A DNA stretch of 64,000 bases from positions 124,001 to 188,000 of the forward strand of contig NZ_JAIVLL010000002.1 in NCBI RefSeq assembly GCF_020524625.1, in the 5' to 3' direction. The translations under genes were made by a program, and so were the position numbers. This DNA comes from Brevundimonas poindexterae (GTDB taxonomy: Bacteria; Pseudomonadota; Alphaproteobacteria; Caulobacterales; Caulobacteraceae). Shown piece after piece: positions 1-8,694 of the stretch. Positions within the stretch are counted from its first letter, which is position 1. Each line of letters opens with the position of its first letter. The notes beneath the pieces were generated by a model. The model searched no databases. It had not been told where the DNA came from and was given only the letters and a program-made list of their open reading frames with translations.

Positions 1-1
1 C

Positions 2-640
2 CGGGACGAGACCGAACTGGCCACCCAGATCGTCGCCAAGCTGTGCCACGACTTCATCAGCCCGGCGGGGGCCATGAGCTCGGCGCTGGACCTGATGACC
101 GATCCCGACTCGGCCGACATGCACGCCGATGCGCTGGACCTGATGCAACAGAGCGCGGCCAAGCTGGTGGCGCTGGTCCGCTACGCCCGCGTGGCCTATG
201 GCGCGGCCACGTCGAACCAGAATTTCTCCGCCGCTGAACTGCAGTCCACGGTCACGGACCTGCTGTCCGGCGGTCGGGCGACCATCGACTGGCAGGTGCC
301 AGACGGTGACTATGCCAAGCCGCACGCCCGCATCCTCGTCAATCTGGCCTATGTTGCGGTCGGCGCCCTGCCGACGGGCGGCACGGCCACGATCTCCGCC
401 CGGCAGGAGGGGGGAGCCCTGATCCTGTCCACGGTCTCGGAAGGGTCGCGCGCCCGCCTGAAACCCGAAGCCATCGAAGGCCTGTCCGGGGCCGAACTGA
501 GCGACGGCCTGCCCGGTCAGTGGATTCAGCCGCACTGGCTGTGGCGTTCGGTTCGGGGCCAGGGCGGTACCCTGAAGGTCACGACCGACGAGGGACGCGT
601 CGAGCTGGTGGTCACCCTGCCGCTGGCAACATCTGGTTAA
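2..640 (+). CDS. chpT: ChpT histidine phosphotransferase (5' end outside window)
   Basis: The frame is open from base 2, so the start codon lies upstream; 212 residues are visible. ChpT is the dimeric phosphotransferase that moves phosphate from CckA to CtrA and CpdR in the Caulobacterales cell-cycle relay. The visible H-box reads KLCHDFISPAGA, with the presumed phospho-accepting His at bases 47-49. A degenerate HATPase-like domain fills the rest, as in the family. A response regulator and cheR follow on the same strand, which matches the neighbourhood I recall for chpT in Caulobacter. The window also holds its partner kinase cckA 21 kb downstream. Confidence is high from the H-box and context. 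Confidence 0.9.
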   Translation, partial: RDETELATQIVAKLCHDFISPAGAMSSALDLMTDPDSADMHADALDLMQQSAAKLVALVRYARVAYGAATSNQNFSAAELQSTVTDLLSGGRATIDWQVPDGDYAKPHARILVNLAYVAVGALPTGGTATISARQEGGALILSTVSEGSRARLKPEAIEGLSGAELSDGLPGQWIQPHWLWRSVRGQGGTLKVTTDEGRVELVVTLPLATSG

Positions 641-731
641 GAGGTCTTAAGCCCCCTCGCCAACGCCTCGTTAACCGCCGATTTGCGATCATAAGGCCCC
701 CATCCGCCCCGAATCCGAACGGAATCCGATC

Positions 732-1103
732 TTGAGCTCCAGACTGTGTCTGATCGTCGATGACAGCCGCATCATCCGCAAGGTGTCGCGTCGCATCGTC
801 GAGGCTCTGGGCTTCGACGTCGACGAGGCGGCCGACGGGGCCGAGGCCCTGACCTTTTGCACGGGCGCCATGCCCGACGTCATCCTGCTGGACTGGAACA
901 TGCCGGTCATGGACGGGCTGACCTTCCTGCGGCGCCTGCGCGCCATGCCGGACGGCGGCAGTCCCAAGGTGCTGTTCTGCACCATCGAGACGGCTGTGGA
1001 CAGGATCACCGAGGCGCTGGCCGCGGGCGCGGATGACTATGTGATGAAGCCGTTCGACGGCGAGATCCTGCACGCCAAGTTTGCCGAGGTGGGGGCTGTC
1101 TGA
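732..1103 (+). CDS. single-domain response regulator (CheY-like)
   Basis: This 123-residue protein is a lone receiver domain with no output domain. The acidic pocket is D10-D11, the phospho-acceptor is D54 (LLDWNMPVMDG) and the conserved Lys is K106 (VMKPFD). The start is TTG at 732; no ATG fits before the first beta strand (LCLIVDD). It lies 91 bp after chpT and 33 bp before cheR, so it is probably in one transcription unit with cheR. Receivers of this kind act on flagellar motors, kinases or methyltransferases. Its kinase is not visible here. Two GANTC sites (711-715 and 722-726) and a TTAACC half-site lie just upstream. Confidence 0.88.
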   Translation: MSSRLCLIVDDSRIIRKVSRRIVEALGFDVDEAADGAEALTFCTGAMPDVILLDWNMPVMDGLTFLRRLRAMPDGGSPKVLFCTIETAVDRITEALAAGADDYVMKPFDGEILHAKFAEVGAV

Positions 1104-1136
1104 CATGCGCCACCTCCCCCGTCCCCCGGCTCCGAC

Positions 1137-1961
1137 ATGAGCCCCGAGGACTTCGACAGACTCCAGACCCTGGTCGCCACGCGCACCGGCAACCGGCTTC
1201 GGCGGGACCGGATGAATCTGGCCGAGCACCGGCTGGGCCCTGTGGCGCGCCGGGCCGGGTTCGACAGCGTCGACACCATGCTGGCCACCCTGTGGAGCAA
1301 GCCGGTCGCGGGCCTGGCGTGGGATGTGATCGAAAGCCAGCTGAACGGCGAGACCTGGTTCCGGCGCGACCGCGAAGCCTTCCTGACCATGAGCCAGGAA
1401 CTGTTGCCCGCCCTCTCGCAGGCCCGCCGTGGCCAGACGCTTCGCATCTGGTCGGCGGGCTGTTCGACCGGACAGGAAGCCTGGTCGCTGGCCATGTGCG
1501 CGCTCGACCTGAACCTCGACGTCGAGGTGGTCGGCAGCGACCTGAACCGCATCGCCCTGCAGAAGGCCCACAAGGGCGCCTACACCGGCTTCGAGATCCA
1601 GCGCGGGCTGGCCGCCGGCACCATGGTGCGCTGGTTCCGGCCGGAGGGCGAGTTGTGGACCGCCGACGACACCCTGAAGCAGGTCGTCCGCTTCGAGCGG
1701 CTCAATCTGCTCGATACGCCCTCGGCCGACGATGAAGCGCCCCGCTTCGACGTCATCTTCTGTCGTCATGTATTGATCGGCATGGAGCCGGCGGCCCGGG
1801 CCCTGGTGCTGCAGGGACTGGAGCGGCGGCTGGTCGACGACGGCTGCCTTTTCCTGGCGCCCAGCGAAAATCTGAACGGCGAGAGCCTGGCGTTCCGGCC
1901 GGTCAGCGGCCGCCGGGGCCTTCATGTGAAATCCCCGACCTTCCTGCAGGACGCGGCCTGA
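1137..1961 (+). CDS. cheR: CheR-type protein-glutamate O-methyltransferase
   Basis: This 274-residue protein carries an N-terminal CheR helical domain (about residues 5-75) and an S-adenosylmethionine-binding domain with AGCSTGQEAWSLA (motif I), SDLNRIALQKA and a later DVIFCRH stretch. CheR enzymes methylate glutamates on chemoreceptors, working against CheB. No cheA, cheW, cheB or receptor gene is in the window, so this is an orphan CheR paired with the upstream receiver protein. ATG at 1137 is chosen because the CheR_N fold starts right after it. Its target may be a receptor encoded elsewhere; a different role within the ChpT neighbourhood is possible but unproven. Confidence 0.88.
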   Translation: MSPEDFDRLQTLVATRTGNRLRRDRMNLAEHRLGPVARRAGFDSVDTMLATLWSKPVAGLAWDVIESQLNGETWFRRDREAFLTMSQELLPALSQARRGQTLRIWSAGCSTGQEAWSLAMCALDLNLDVEVVGSDLNRIALQKAHKGAYTGFEIQRGLAAGTMVRWFRPEGELWTADDTLKQVVRFERLNLLDTPSADDEAPRFDVIFCRHVLIGMEPAARALVLQGLERRLVDDGCLFLAPSENLNGESLAFRPVSGRRGLHVKSPTFLQDAA

Positions 1962-2026
1962 TCCGGCTTACACCCGCCCGGAGGCTGCGTTAGGGTCGAC
2001 CGACAGGCTTCGCTTGGGGGACGACA

Positions 2027-3949
2027 ATGACGGCATGGCATCCGAAATCCCGGGCCTCGGTTCAGCGGGGTCGCCCGGCGCTGGGCCTGCTGATGCTGGC
2101 CTGCCTGCTGGTCGGACTGGGGCTGGCAGCCCTGCTGACCCGGACGCCGGCCCCCCGACCCGCAACGGCGGAGGCGACGGCCTTTTCCGCCGGGCGCGCC
2201 TTTGCCGATGTCGAGCAACTGGCCCGGTCGCCCCGTCCGCTGGGGACGCCCGCCCACGCCGAGGCGCGGGCGTATCTGCTGACCCGTATGCAGGCGCTGG
2301 GCCTCGACCCGGTGGTCATGGAGGGGCCGCTGTCGCCCGGCTCGATCCGGCGTATGGAGCGCTGGGAGCTGTCGCCCGCCGAGGCCGGTTATCAGGCGCG
2401 CAATCTGGTCGGTGTCCTGCCTGGCCGCGATCCGGCGGCCGCGCCCATCGTGCTGATGGCCCACTATGACAGTGTGCCGGGATCGCCCGGGGCCGCCGAC
2501 GATGCCACGGGTGTCGCGGCCGTTCTCGAAGCCGTTCGCGCGATCAAGGCCCGGGGCCAGACCGAACGGCCGCTGATCGTCCTGATCACCGATGCCGAGG
2601 AGCTGGGCCTCGACGGCGCCCGCATCTTCTTTGGCGACTATCCCGATCGGGCCCGTATCGGCTTTGTCGTCAACCTTGAGGCGCGGGGCGGGGGTGGGCG
2701 CGCCATGATGTTCGAGACCGGCCCCGGCAATGCCGGCAGTGTGGGCCTGCTGGCCGAGGCCGCGCCCGACATCGACGGAGGGGTGACCAGCAATTCGCTG
2801 GCGGTGGCGGTCTATCGGCTGATGTCGAACGACACCGACTTTTCGGTGCCGCGTGACCGGGGGCTGGCGGGCCTGAACTTTGCCTTCATCGGTCGGGCGG
2901 ACCAGTACCACAGCGCCACCTCGACGCCCGAAGCGCTCGACCGCGGCAGCCTGCAGCACATCGGCTCGCAGGCGCTGGAGGTGACCGACCGGCTGCTGAG
3001 GGCCGACACCCTGCCCGCCCCCGGCCCCGACCGGGTCTATGCGGACCTGTTCGGGCGGACGATGATCGTCATGGCCGCGCCCTGGGGATGGCTGTTCGTG
3101 GTGCTGGCCCATGTGTTTCTGGGCATCGCCATCTTCCGCAGCCGGACCGCGCTGGCGAGCCTGTTGCGCGGGGTGGCCGATGCCCTCGCCTTTCTGGCAG
3201 GGGCCTTCGTGCTGGCCCAGGCGGTGCGCCTGCTGGCCGGCCCGATGACCGGGCGGGTGCAGTCGGCGGACGTCTACTACACCCTGCTGGAGCGGCTGCC
3301 GTGGATGGAGGTCGCGACGGGTCTGGCGCTGGTGGGGGCCGCGCTGATCACGCTGGCCGGTACGGTCGGGCGGGGGCGTCTGGCGTGGATGGCCGTCGTC
3401 GGCCTGATGGGCCTGTTGATCCAGTTGATGTCCGGGTGGCAGCCCGTGAGCGCTGCGATGACGGTCGTGGCCATCGTGGCCGCCATTCCGGTGGCGCCGC
3501 CGGCGACCAGTGTCTGGCCGCGCTGGCTGGGCCTGATCACCCTGGTCATGCTGATGGGGACGCTGGCGCAGTTCGTGCTGCCCGAGGCGGCCTTCCTGCT
3601 GCTGTGGCCGAGCACCATCGCGGTCGGTGTCGCGGCCCTGGTCGCGGTCATCGACCCGGATCTAAGCCGGGCGCGCATCGCCCTGCTGCCCGCGCTGGCG
3701 ACCGTGATTGTCGGGCCGTGGCTGCTGGCCATGGCCCACCCGGTGTTCCTCGGCATCGGCATGGACCTGCCAGGCATTCTGGCACTGATCGCCCTCCTCT
3801 GGCTCAGCCTTGCGGCGCCGCTGGCGCTGATGACCCCGAACAGTCCGGGCGCCGGCCCGTGGCGCGGGCTGACGGTCGCAGGAGCGGTCCTGATCGTCGC
3901 GGCCCTTGCCGTGTCGGGCGCCGGCACAGTGTTCGTGCCGGGCGTCTGA
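2027..3949 (+). CDS. M28 family peptidase with C-terminal membrane domain
   Basis: This is a 640-residue protein. One membrane segment lies at about residues 18-36. A zinc aminopeptidase domain of the M28 family follows, with the visible metal-ligand regions MAHYDS (H146), GAADDATG (Asp 158/159), TDAEELG (Glu 191/192) and NLEARGG. From about residue 345 the chain is a series of hydrophobic segments, probably eight, ending near the C-terminus. The architecture resembles ER/vacuolar M28 membrane peptidases, with the peptidase domain expected on the periplasmic side. The substrate is unknown. It stands alone between cheR and a convergent gene that starts 3 bp beyond its stop. Confidence 0.85.
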   Translation: MTAWHPKSRASVQRGRPALGLLMLACLLVGLGLAALLTRTPAPRPATAEATAFSAGRAFADVEQLARSPRPLGTPAHAEARAYLLTRMQALGLDPVVMEGPLSPGSIRRMERWELSPAEAGYQARNLVGVLPGRDPAAAPIVLMAHYDSVPGSPGAADDATGVAAVLEAVRAIKARGQTERPLIVLITDAEELGLDGARIFFGDYPDRARIGFVVNLEARGGGGRAMMFETGPGNAGSVGLLAEAAPDIDGGVTSNSLAVAVYRLMSNDTDFSVPRDRGLAGLNFAFIGRADQYHSATSTPEALDRGSLQHIGSQALEVTDRLLRADTLPAPGPDRVYADLFGRTMIVMAAPWGWLFVVLAHVFLGIAIFRSRTALASLLRGVADALAFLAGAFVLAQAVRLLAGPMTGRVQSADVYYTLLERLPWMEVATGLALVGAALITLAGTVGRGRLAWMAVVGLMGLLIQLMSGWQPVSAAMTVVAIVAAIPVAPPATSVWPRWLGLITLVMLMGTLAQFVLPEAAFLLLWPSTIAVGVAALVAVIDPDLSRARIALLPALATVIVGPWLLAMAHPVFLGIGMDLPGILALIALLWLSLAAPLALMTPNSPGAGPWRGLTVAGAVLIVAALAVSGAGTVFVPGV

Positions 3950-3951
3950 GG

Positions 3952-5499
3952 TCAGCCGCCGTCGGTCCAGACGGTCTTGTAGAGGTCAAAGCGCCGGTCA
4001 CGCAGGTTGCGGACCGTGCCCTGCGCCTTGGCCCAGGCCAGGTCGGACAGGTCGAGGTCGGCGACCGTAATGGTCTCGACATTCTCTGACGCCTCGGCGG
4101 CGATGCCGTCGCGCGCGAAGGGGAAGTCGCAGGGCGTGAGGATGCAGGACTGGGCGTACTGGACGTCCATGTTCTCGACGTTCGGTAGATTGCCGACATT
4201 GCCGGACAGGGCGACGTAGCACTGGTTCTCGATGGCGCGCGCCGCCGAGCAGTAGCGCACCCGCAGATAGCCCTGACGGTTGTCGGTGCAGAAGGGCACG
4301 AACAGCATGCGCGCGCCCTCGTCGACCAGCCGCCGGGCCAGTTCGGGAAATTCGGAGTCGTAGCAGATCAGCACCCCGATCGGCCCGCAGTCGGTGTCGA
4401 TGGCGTGCACCATGTCGCCACCCTTGATGTTCCACCAGTGACGCTCATTCGGGGTCGGGTGGATCTTTTCCTGGGCGTGGACCGAGCCGTCGCGCAGGAA
4501 GACATAGGCGACGTTCTGGATGTCGCCGTCGTCGGTCTGGGTCGGGTGCGAACCACCGATGATGTTGATGTTGTATTCGACCGCCATCTTGCGGAGCGCC
4601 TCGACGAAGCGCGGCGTGTAGCGGGTCAGGGCCTCGATCGATTCCGCCGGCGTCAGCTTCTTCTTCTCCAGCGACAGCAGCTGGAGGGTGAACAGCTCGG
4701 GGAAGACGACGAAGTCGGTGCGATAGTCCGAGGTCACATCGACGAAGTATTCGACGTTCGAGATGAACTCGTCGAAGCTGGAGACCTTGCGGGCCTGCAG
4801 CTGGACGGTCGCGATGCGGACGTTCTCCTTGACCGCAAAGGCCGAGCCCTTGCCGCGCTCCTCGACGTAATAGGGGTTGCGCCAGACCATGTGCGCCGCG
4901 TGGCCCATGGAGGCGGTGTCCGACGCCAGATAGCCTTTCAGCACGCCGATCGGCTCAAAGCCCGAGCGCAGGTGGAAGCCGATCACCGGATCGTTGGCCT
5001 TCCGCGCCGAGACGGCGTCCAGATAGGCTTCTGGCTCGGCATAGGTGGCCTTCTTCCGTGACAGGCCGGGCATGCGCCCGCCGAACACAATGCCCTTCAG
5101 ATTCTTGGCCTCGCAGAAGTCGCGGCGCGCATCGTACAGGCGCTGGCCGATGCGCAGGCGGCGCCGGTCGGGATCGACGCAGACCTCCATGCCGTAGAAC
5201 CATTCGCCATGCGGATCGTGACGCGAGGCATAGCCCCCGCCGGTGATCTGCGACCAGGTGTGCTGGCCCATGGCGGTCTTCTCGTCGATGCGGAAGCCGG
5301 CGGCATAGCCGACGATGTCGCCCTCGTACTCGACCACGAACTGGCCATCGGGGAAGACGGAGATCTGGCCCCGCAGCATGCCGGTCGTATAGGGCGGCAT
5401 GGATTTGTAGACCTTGGAAACAAGGGCGGCGATGGCCTCCACGTCAGAGGCACGGGCGTTACGGATATTGAGGACGGCGGGCTTGTTGGTCTTTGTCAT
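3952..5499 (-). CDS. GNAT acetyltransferase fused to carbon-nitrogen hydrolase
   Basis: This 515-residue protein joins two enzymes. Residues 10-190 form a GNAT N-acetyltransferase domain, with RRLRIGQRLYDAR as its acetyl-CoA loop. Residues 220-510 form a nitrilase-superfamily domain with the Glu-Lys-Cys triad visible in FPELFTL, KIHPTPNE and LICYDSEFPEL. The start at 5499 is chosen over longer frames because a GGAAGGGG Shine-Dalgarno lies 1-8 bases upstream and the GNAT fold begins soon after. Such fusions are known in bacteria, but the substrate is not established. One domain may acetylate an amine and the other hydrolyse an amide of the same metabolite; that is inference. Confidence 0.9.
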   Translation of the reverse strand: MTKTNKPAVLNIRNARASDVEAIAALVSKVYKSMPPYTTGMLRGQISVFPDGQFVVEYEGDIVGYAAGFRIDEKTAMGQHTWSQITGGGYASRHDPHGEWFYGMEVCVDPDRRRLRIGQRLYDARRDFCEAKNLKGIVFGGRMPGLSRKKATYAEPEAYLDAVSARKANDPVIGFHLRSGFEPIGVLKGYLASDTASMGHAAHMVWRNPYYVEERGKGSAFAVKENVRIATVQLQARKVSSFDEFISNVEYFVDVTSDYRTDFVVFPELFTLQLLSLEKKKLTPAESIEALTRYTPRFVEALRKMAVEYNINIIGGSHPTQTDDGDIQNVAYVFLRDGSVHAQEKIHPTPNERHWWNIKGGDMVHAIDTDCGPIGVLICYDSEFPELARRLVDEGARMLFVPFCTDNRQGYLRVRYCSAARAIENQCYVALSGNVGNLPNVENMDVQYAQSCILTPCDFPFARDGIAAEASENVETITVADLDLSDLAWAKAQGTVRNLRDRRFDLYKTVWTDGG

Positions 5500-5662
5500 G
5501 CCCCTTCCAACGCAAAGCTTGGCCATGGGATCACCCGCGCGGCGACTTTTTTCTCGCGGGTGCAGCATCGGGCCGCTGTCCAACCGGCAAGGCCAAATTA
5601 CCGGAACGACGCCGACGGGGTGGCGTTGCGGTGCTGTTCAGACCTTTTGAAAGGGGCTTTCC

Positions 5663-5836
5663 ATGCTCAAGTGGGCCATCATCTTCGCCGTCGCCGCACT
5701 GATCCTCGCCGTTCTGGGATTTGGCGGTCTTGCCGGCGCTTTCGTCGACATCGCCGTCATCCTGTTCTGGCTGGCCGTGATCGTCACCGTCGCCTTCGCC
5801 ATCCTCGGCATGACGATTTACAAGAAGGCCAAATAG
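5663..5836 (+). CDS. DUF1328 small membrane protein
   Basis: This 57-residue protein has two hydrophobic helices (about residues 4-26 and 30-51) and a basic tail (YKKAK). The pattern MLKWAIIF...LGFGGLAG matches the DUF1328/YtjA family of tiny inner-membrane proteins, whose function is unknown; several members respond to envelope stress. A GAAAGGGG sequence 5-12 bases before the ATG serves as ribosome site. It is below the usual ORF length cut-off. It is monocistronic and is followed by a strong hairpin of the repeat family described at 5850. Confidence 0.85.
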   Translation: MLKWAIIFAVAALILAVLGFGGLAGAFVDIAVILFWLAVIVTVAFAILGMTIYKKAK

Positions 5837-5849
5837 GCACGCCCTGCCG

Positions 5850-5911
5850 CCTCTCGCCGAAGACGGCGAGAGGTGGAGGGCAGGCGGAGCGCCGGGCCTT
5901 CGCCCGGATGA
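5850..5911 (+). repeat. two-hairpin intergenic repeat, copy 1
   Basis: Hairpin one is a 9-bp stem (5850-5858 with 5865-5873). Hairpin two is a 6-bp stem CCGGGC/GCCCGG (5892-5907), followed by ATGAG. The order stem, about 18-base spacer, GC-rich stem, GGATGAG is the same as at 6313. It begins 13 bases after the DUF1328 stop, so it could also end that transcript. Confidence 0.6.
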
Positions 5912-6312
5912 GTTAGCGTTTTTACCGTTTCGACGAAGACCGACGCTCCGCGCGGTGGTTTTCCGGAAGCTTGCGTCGGGTGGCGGTGTTATCGCCTTAC
6001 CGCAGCGCCCCCGGCGGGCGGGCTGAACCTGCATTCAGTCCCGGAACGGCCGAGTATCCCCCTCGACCCTTGCCCCGATCCCGCACCCGGAGGCGGAGAT
6101 AGGGGGTGCTCAGGCCCTGAAGCCTGATCCCGCTCCATCGCTCCCGCCGCTCACAAGGTCGCAGGCCTTACGAGCCCTCCGTGCGACGGGACCCGGGGAG
6201 GTTTGCACAGGCCCGGGCTGAGGCGGGGAAGTCGGGGTGAGAAACGGTGGGGGCTTTGAACGGGCGGGGGAATTCCGGGGCTCCTGTGATGGCTGAGGGC
6301 ATCGGGTCAGCG

Positions 6313-6366
6313 ATCCTTCTCCCCTCGGGGGAGAAGGTGGGCCGCGAGAGCGGCCCGGATGAGGGG
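6313..6366 (+). repeat. two-hairpin intergenic repeat, copy 2
   Basis: The first hairpin pairs CCTTCTCCCC with GGGGAGAAGG (6315-6337). A second pairs GGCCGC with GCGGCC around a GAGA loop and is followed by CGGATGAGGGGG. This is a REP-like form commonly seen between genes in Caulobacterales and sphingomonads. Confidence 0.75.
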
Positions 6367-6410
6367 GCGGTTGAGAGCAAACGCCCACGCTTTCGGTACC
6401 GTGTCAGGCA

Positions 6411-6465
6411 TCCCCTTCATCCGTCAGGCTCCGCCTGACACCTTCTCCCCCGGTGGGGAGAAGGA
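6411..6465 (-). repeat. two-hairpin intergenic repeat, copy 3 (inverted)
   Basis: Read on the minus strand it gives CCTTCTCCCC, a loop, GGGGGAGAAGG, then a second stem (GTCAGGCGGAGCCTGAC) and GGATGAAGGGG, the same order as copy 2. Copies 2 and 3 therefore form an inverted pair 44 bases apart, as in paired REP elements. Confidence 0.75.
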
Positions 6466-6528
6466 CAAGGGGGCGGCTGCCCGAGCCATTTAACTCCCTA
6501 CGTCAATCCCGGTCGCACCTGCCAAAAA

Positions 6529-6543
6529 GAACATATTGGCAAC
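6529..6543. promoter_or_regulatory. LexA (SOS) box of recA, one mismatch
   Basis: The sequence is GAAC-N7-CAAC. The alphaproteobacterial LexA site is GTTC-N7-GTTC (GAAC-N7-GAAC on the other strand), so it differs at one position. It overlaps a plausible -35 element (TTGGCA, 6536-6541), which suits a repressor site in front of recA. Confidence 0.5.
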
Positions 6544-6659
6544 CGGAACAAAACATGCACATATGCCGGTCACCGGGAGCGGGCCGGGGGCGGACATCTG
6601 CCCCTGTGGCGGGTCTCTCCCGAAGTCGGATGGGAATCATGGCAAGGGAGTCGAAGGCA

Positions 6660-7739
<1,080 letters not shown>

Positions 7740-7832
7740 TCGCCCTCCCCGCCCCAGGCCTCGCTACAGACTTCCCCGGTCGGGTCCCTCGCGACCCGCC
7801 ACCGACCCCGCGACCCCGTCCGGGGAAAAGAG

Positions 7833-7858
7833 GCCGCTCGACCCCCCGGTCGGGCGGC
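7833..7858 (+). terminator. probable recA terminator
   Basis: An 11-bp stem (7833-7843 with 7848-7858, one G-T pair) closes a CCCC loop and is followed by TTCGTCG. The T-run is weak, so it may be only a stabilising hairpin. Confidence 0.45.
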
Positions 7859-7904
7859 TTCGTCGCGTGTTGTGAACAGGGATCGAAGGCCGCAATATCC
7901 GGCC

Positions 7905-8204
7905 ATGTGTCCCAGGTCCCGCTACGATGCCCTGATGAACGAACTCCGCGTTGGCCTCGGCTGGTGCGGAGGGACGGTGAACGGCGAACCGCGCCACCTT
8001 AAGGACTACATCCCTGATCACGGCCCGGTCACCGCCGAGCAATTCGTCGACTGGCTGCTGGAGGCCGAGGGCTTGAACGACGCCTCAGTCTATCCTGAGC
8101 GATACAGGAAATGGCATCGCGAACTGACGGAGGTTTTCATCCGCCACATGGGAGCCTCAACCGTCGACGCCACCGAACTCAGGTCCGGGACGGGGGCGCC
8201 CTGA
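7905..8204 (+). CDS. hypothetical protein
   Basis: This frame of 99 residues has no family I recognise. The sequence is compact and acidic in the middle (PDHGPVTAEQFVDWLLEAEG) and looks like a folded cytosolic protein with a helical C-terminal half. The start is uncertain: ATG at 7905 or 7935, or GTG at 7872; none has a strong ribosome site. Its 3' end overlaps the convergent DCC-family gene by 26 bases. Amphipathic helices and sensible codon use support its being real, but homology is needed. Confidence 0.55.
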   Translation: MCPRSRYDALMNELRVGLGWCGGTVNGEPRHLKDYIPDHGPVTAEQFVDWLLEAEGLNDASVYPERYRKWHRELTEVFIRHMGASTVDATELRSGTGAP

Positions 8205-8547
8205 ACCACTGCTGCAACCTTGGGCGGACCTTGAGGAAGCGCGCATACAGGGCCTCAAGCAGGGCCAGAACGTTCCGGTTCCGGGCCATCAGGCCAAGGG
8301 GCCTGAGGAGCGGGATGGCGCGCCACATGGCAGCAAAGGCCGCGGCGCCGGACAGGATCTGACCATCCTCACGCACATGAAAGCGGGACAGCAGCTCGGC
8401 CGGATCGAGCGGACAGGCCTCGGCCGCGCCCGGTTCAGCGACATCGATAAAGGTCAGGGCCCCGCGCCGGTCCAGACGGCGCATCAGGCCGATCTCGCGC
8501 CGACACAGGGGACAGGCCCCGTCATACCAGACCACCACCTCGTTCAT
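8179..8547 (-). CDS. DCC family (DUF393) thiol-disulfide oxidoreductase-like protein
   Basis: This 122-residue protein begins VVVWYDGACPLCRREIGLM. That is the DxxCPxC signature that gives the DCC family its name, with the CPLC pair placed like a thioredoxin active site. Members are predicted thiol-disulfide oxidoreductases, but substrates are not established. The later DVAEPG and RFHV regions are also typical. Length is normal for the family. It converges on the preceding hypothetical gene and diverges from alaS with about 150 bases between. Confidence 0.85.
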   Translation of the reverse strand: MNEVVVWYDGACPLCRREIGLMRRLDRRGALTFIDVAEPGAAEACPLDPAELLSRFHVREDGQILSGAAAFAAMWRAIPLLRPLGLMARNRNVLALLEALYARFLKVRPRLQQWFRAPPSRT

Positions 8548-8694
8548 GGCCTGACCCTAGCCCTCTCCCGGCCGGGCGTCGCCCGCCGCAATGTCGCGCC
8601 CGCACCGCCGATCACGGGCAGGTGATGCAATCGGGCGCGATCCCCTATATGACGGCTGCCTCCCCTTTTTCGCCCTGATCGAGCCAGCCGCCTG

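Larger units (their letters stand above)
5837..6659. other. long intergenic region upstream of recA
   Basis: This is 823 bases without a supportable gene. It holds three copies of a two-hairpin repeat (5850-5911, 6313-6366, and an inverted copy at 6411-6465) and the recA control region (about 6500-6659). The stretch between the first two repeats, 5912-6312, shows short reading frames but none with a credible ribosome site or family resemblance. Confidence 0.7.

Noticed and set aside
637..675. TTAA-N6-TTAA after chpT as a CtrA site
   Set aside because: The spacing is one base short of the CtrA requirement; only a single TTAACC half-site remains.
612..1925. A 437-residue minus-strand frame opposite the receiver and cheR genes
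   Set aside because: It is the mirror of two well-supported genes; its composition is typical of antisense frames in GC-rich DNA.
6571..6585. A 15-base string identical to 13811-13825 (CACCGGGAGCGGGCC)
   Set aside because: In a GC-rich genome this length can recur by chance, and the flanks do not align; it is not counted as a copy of the island repeat.
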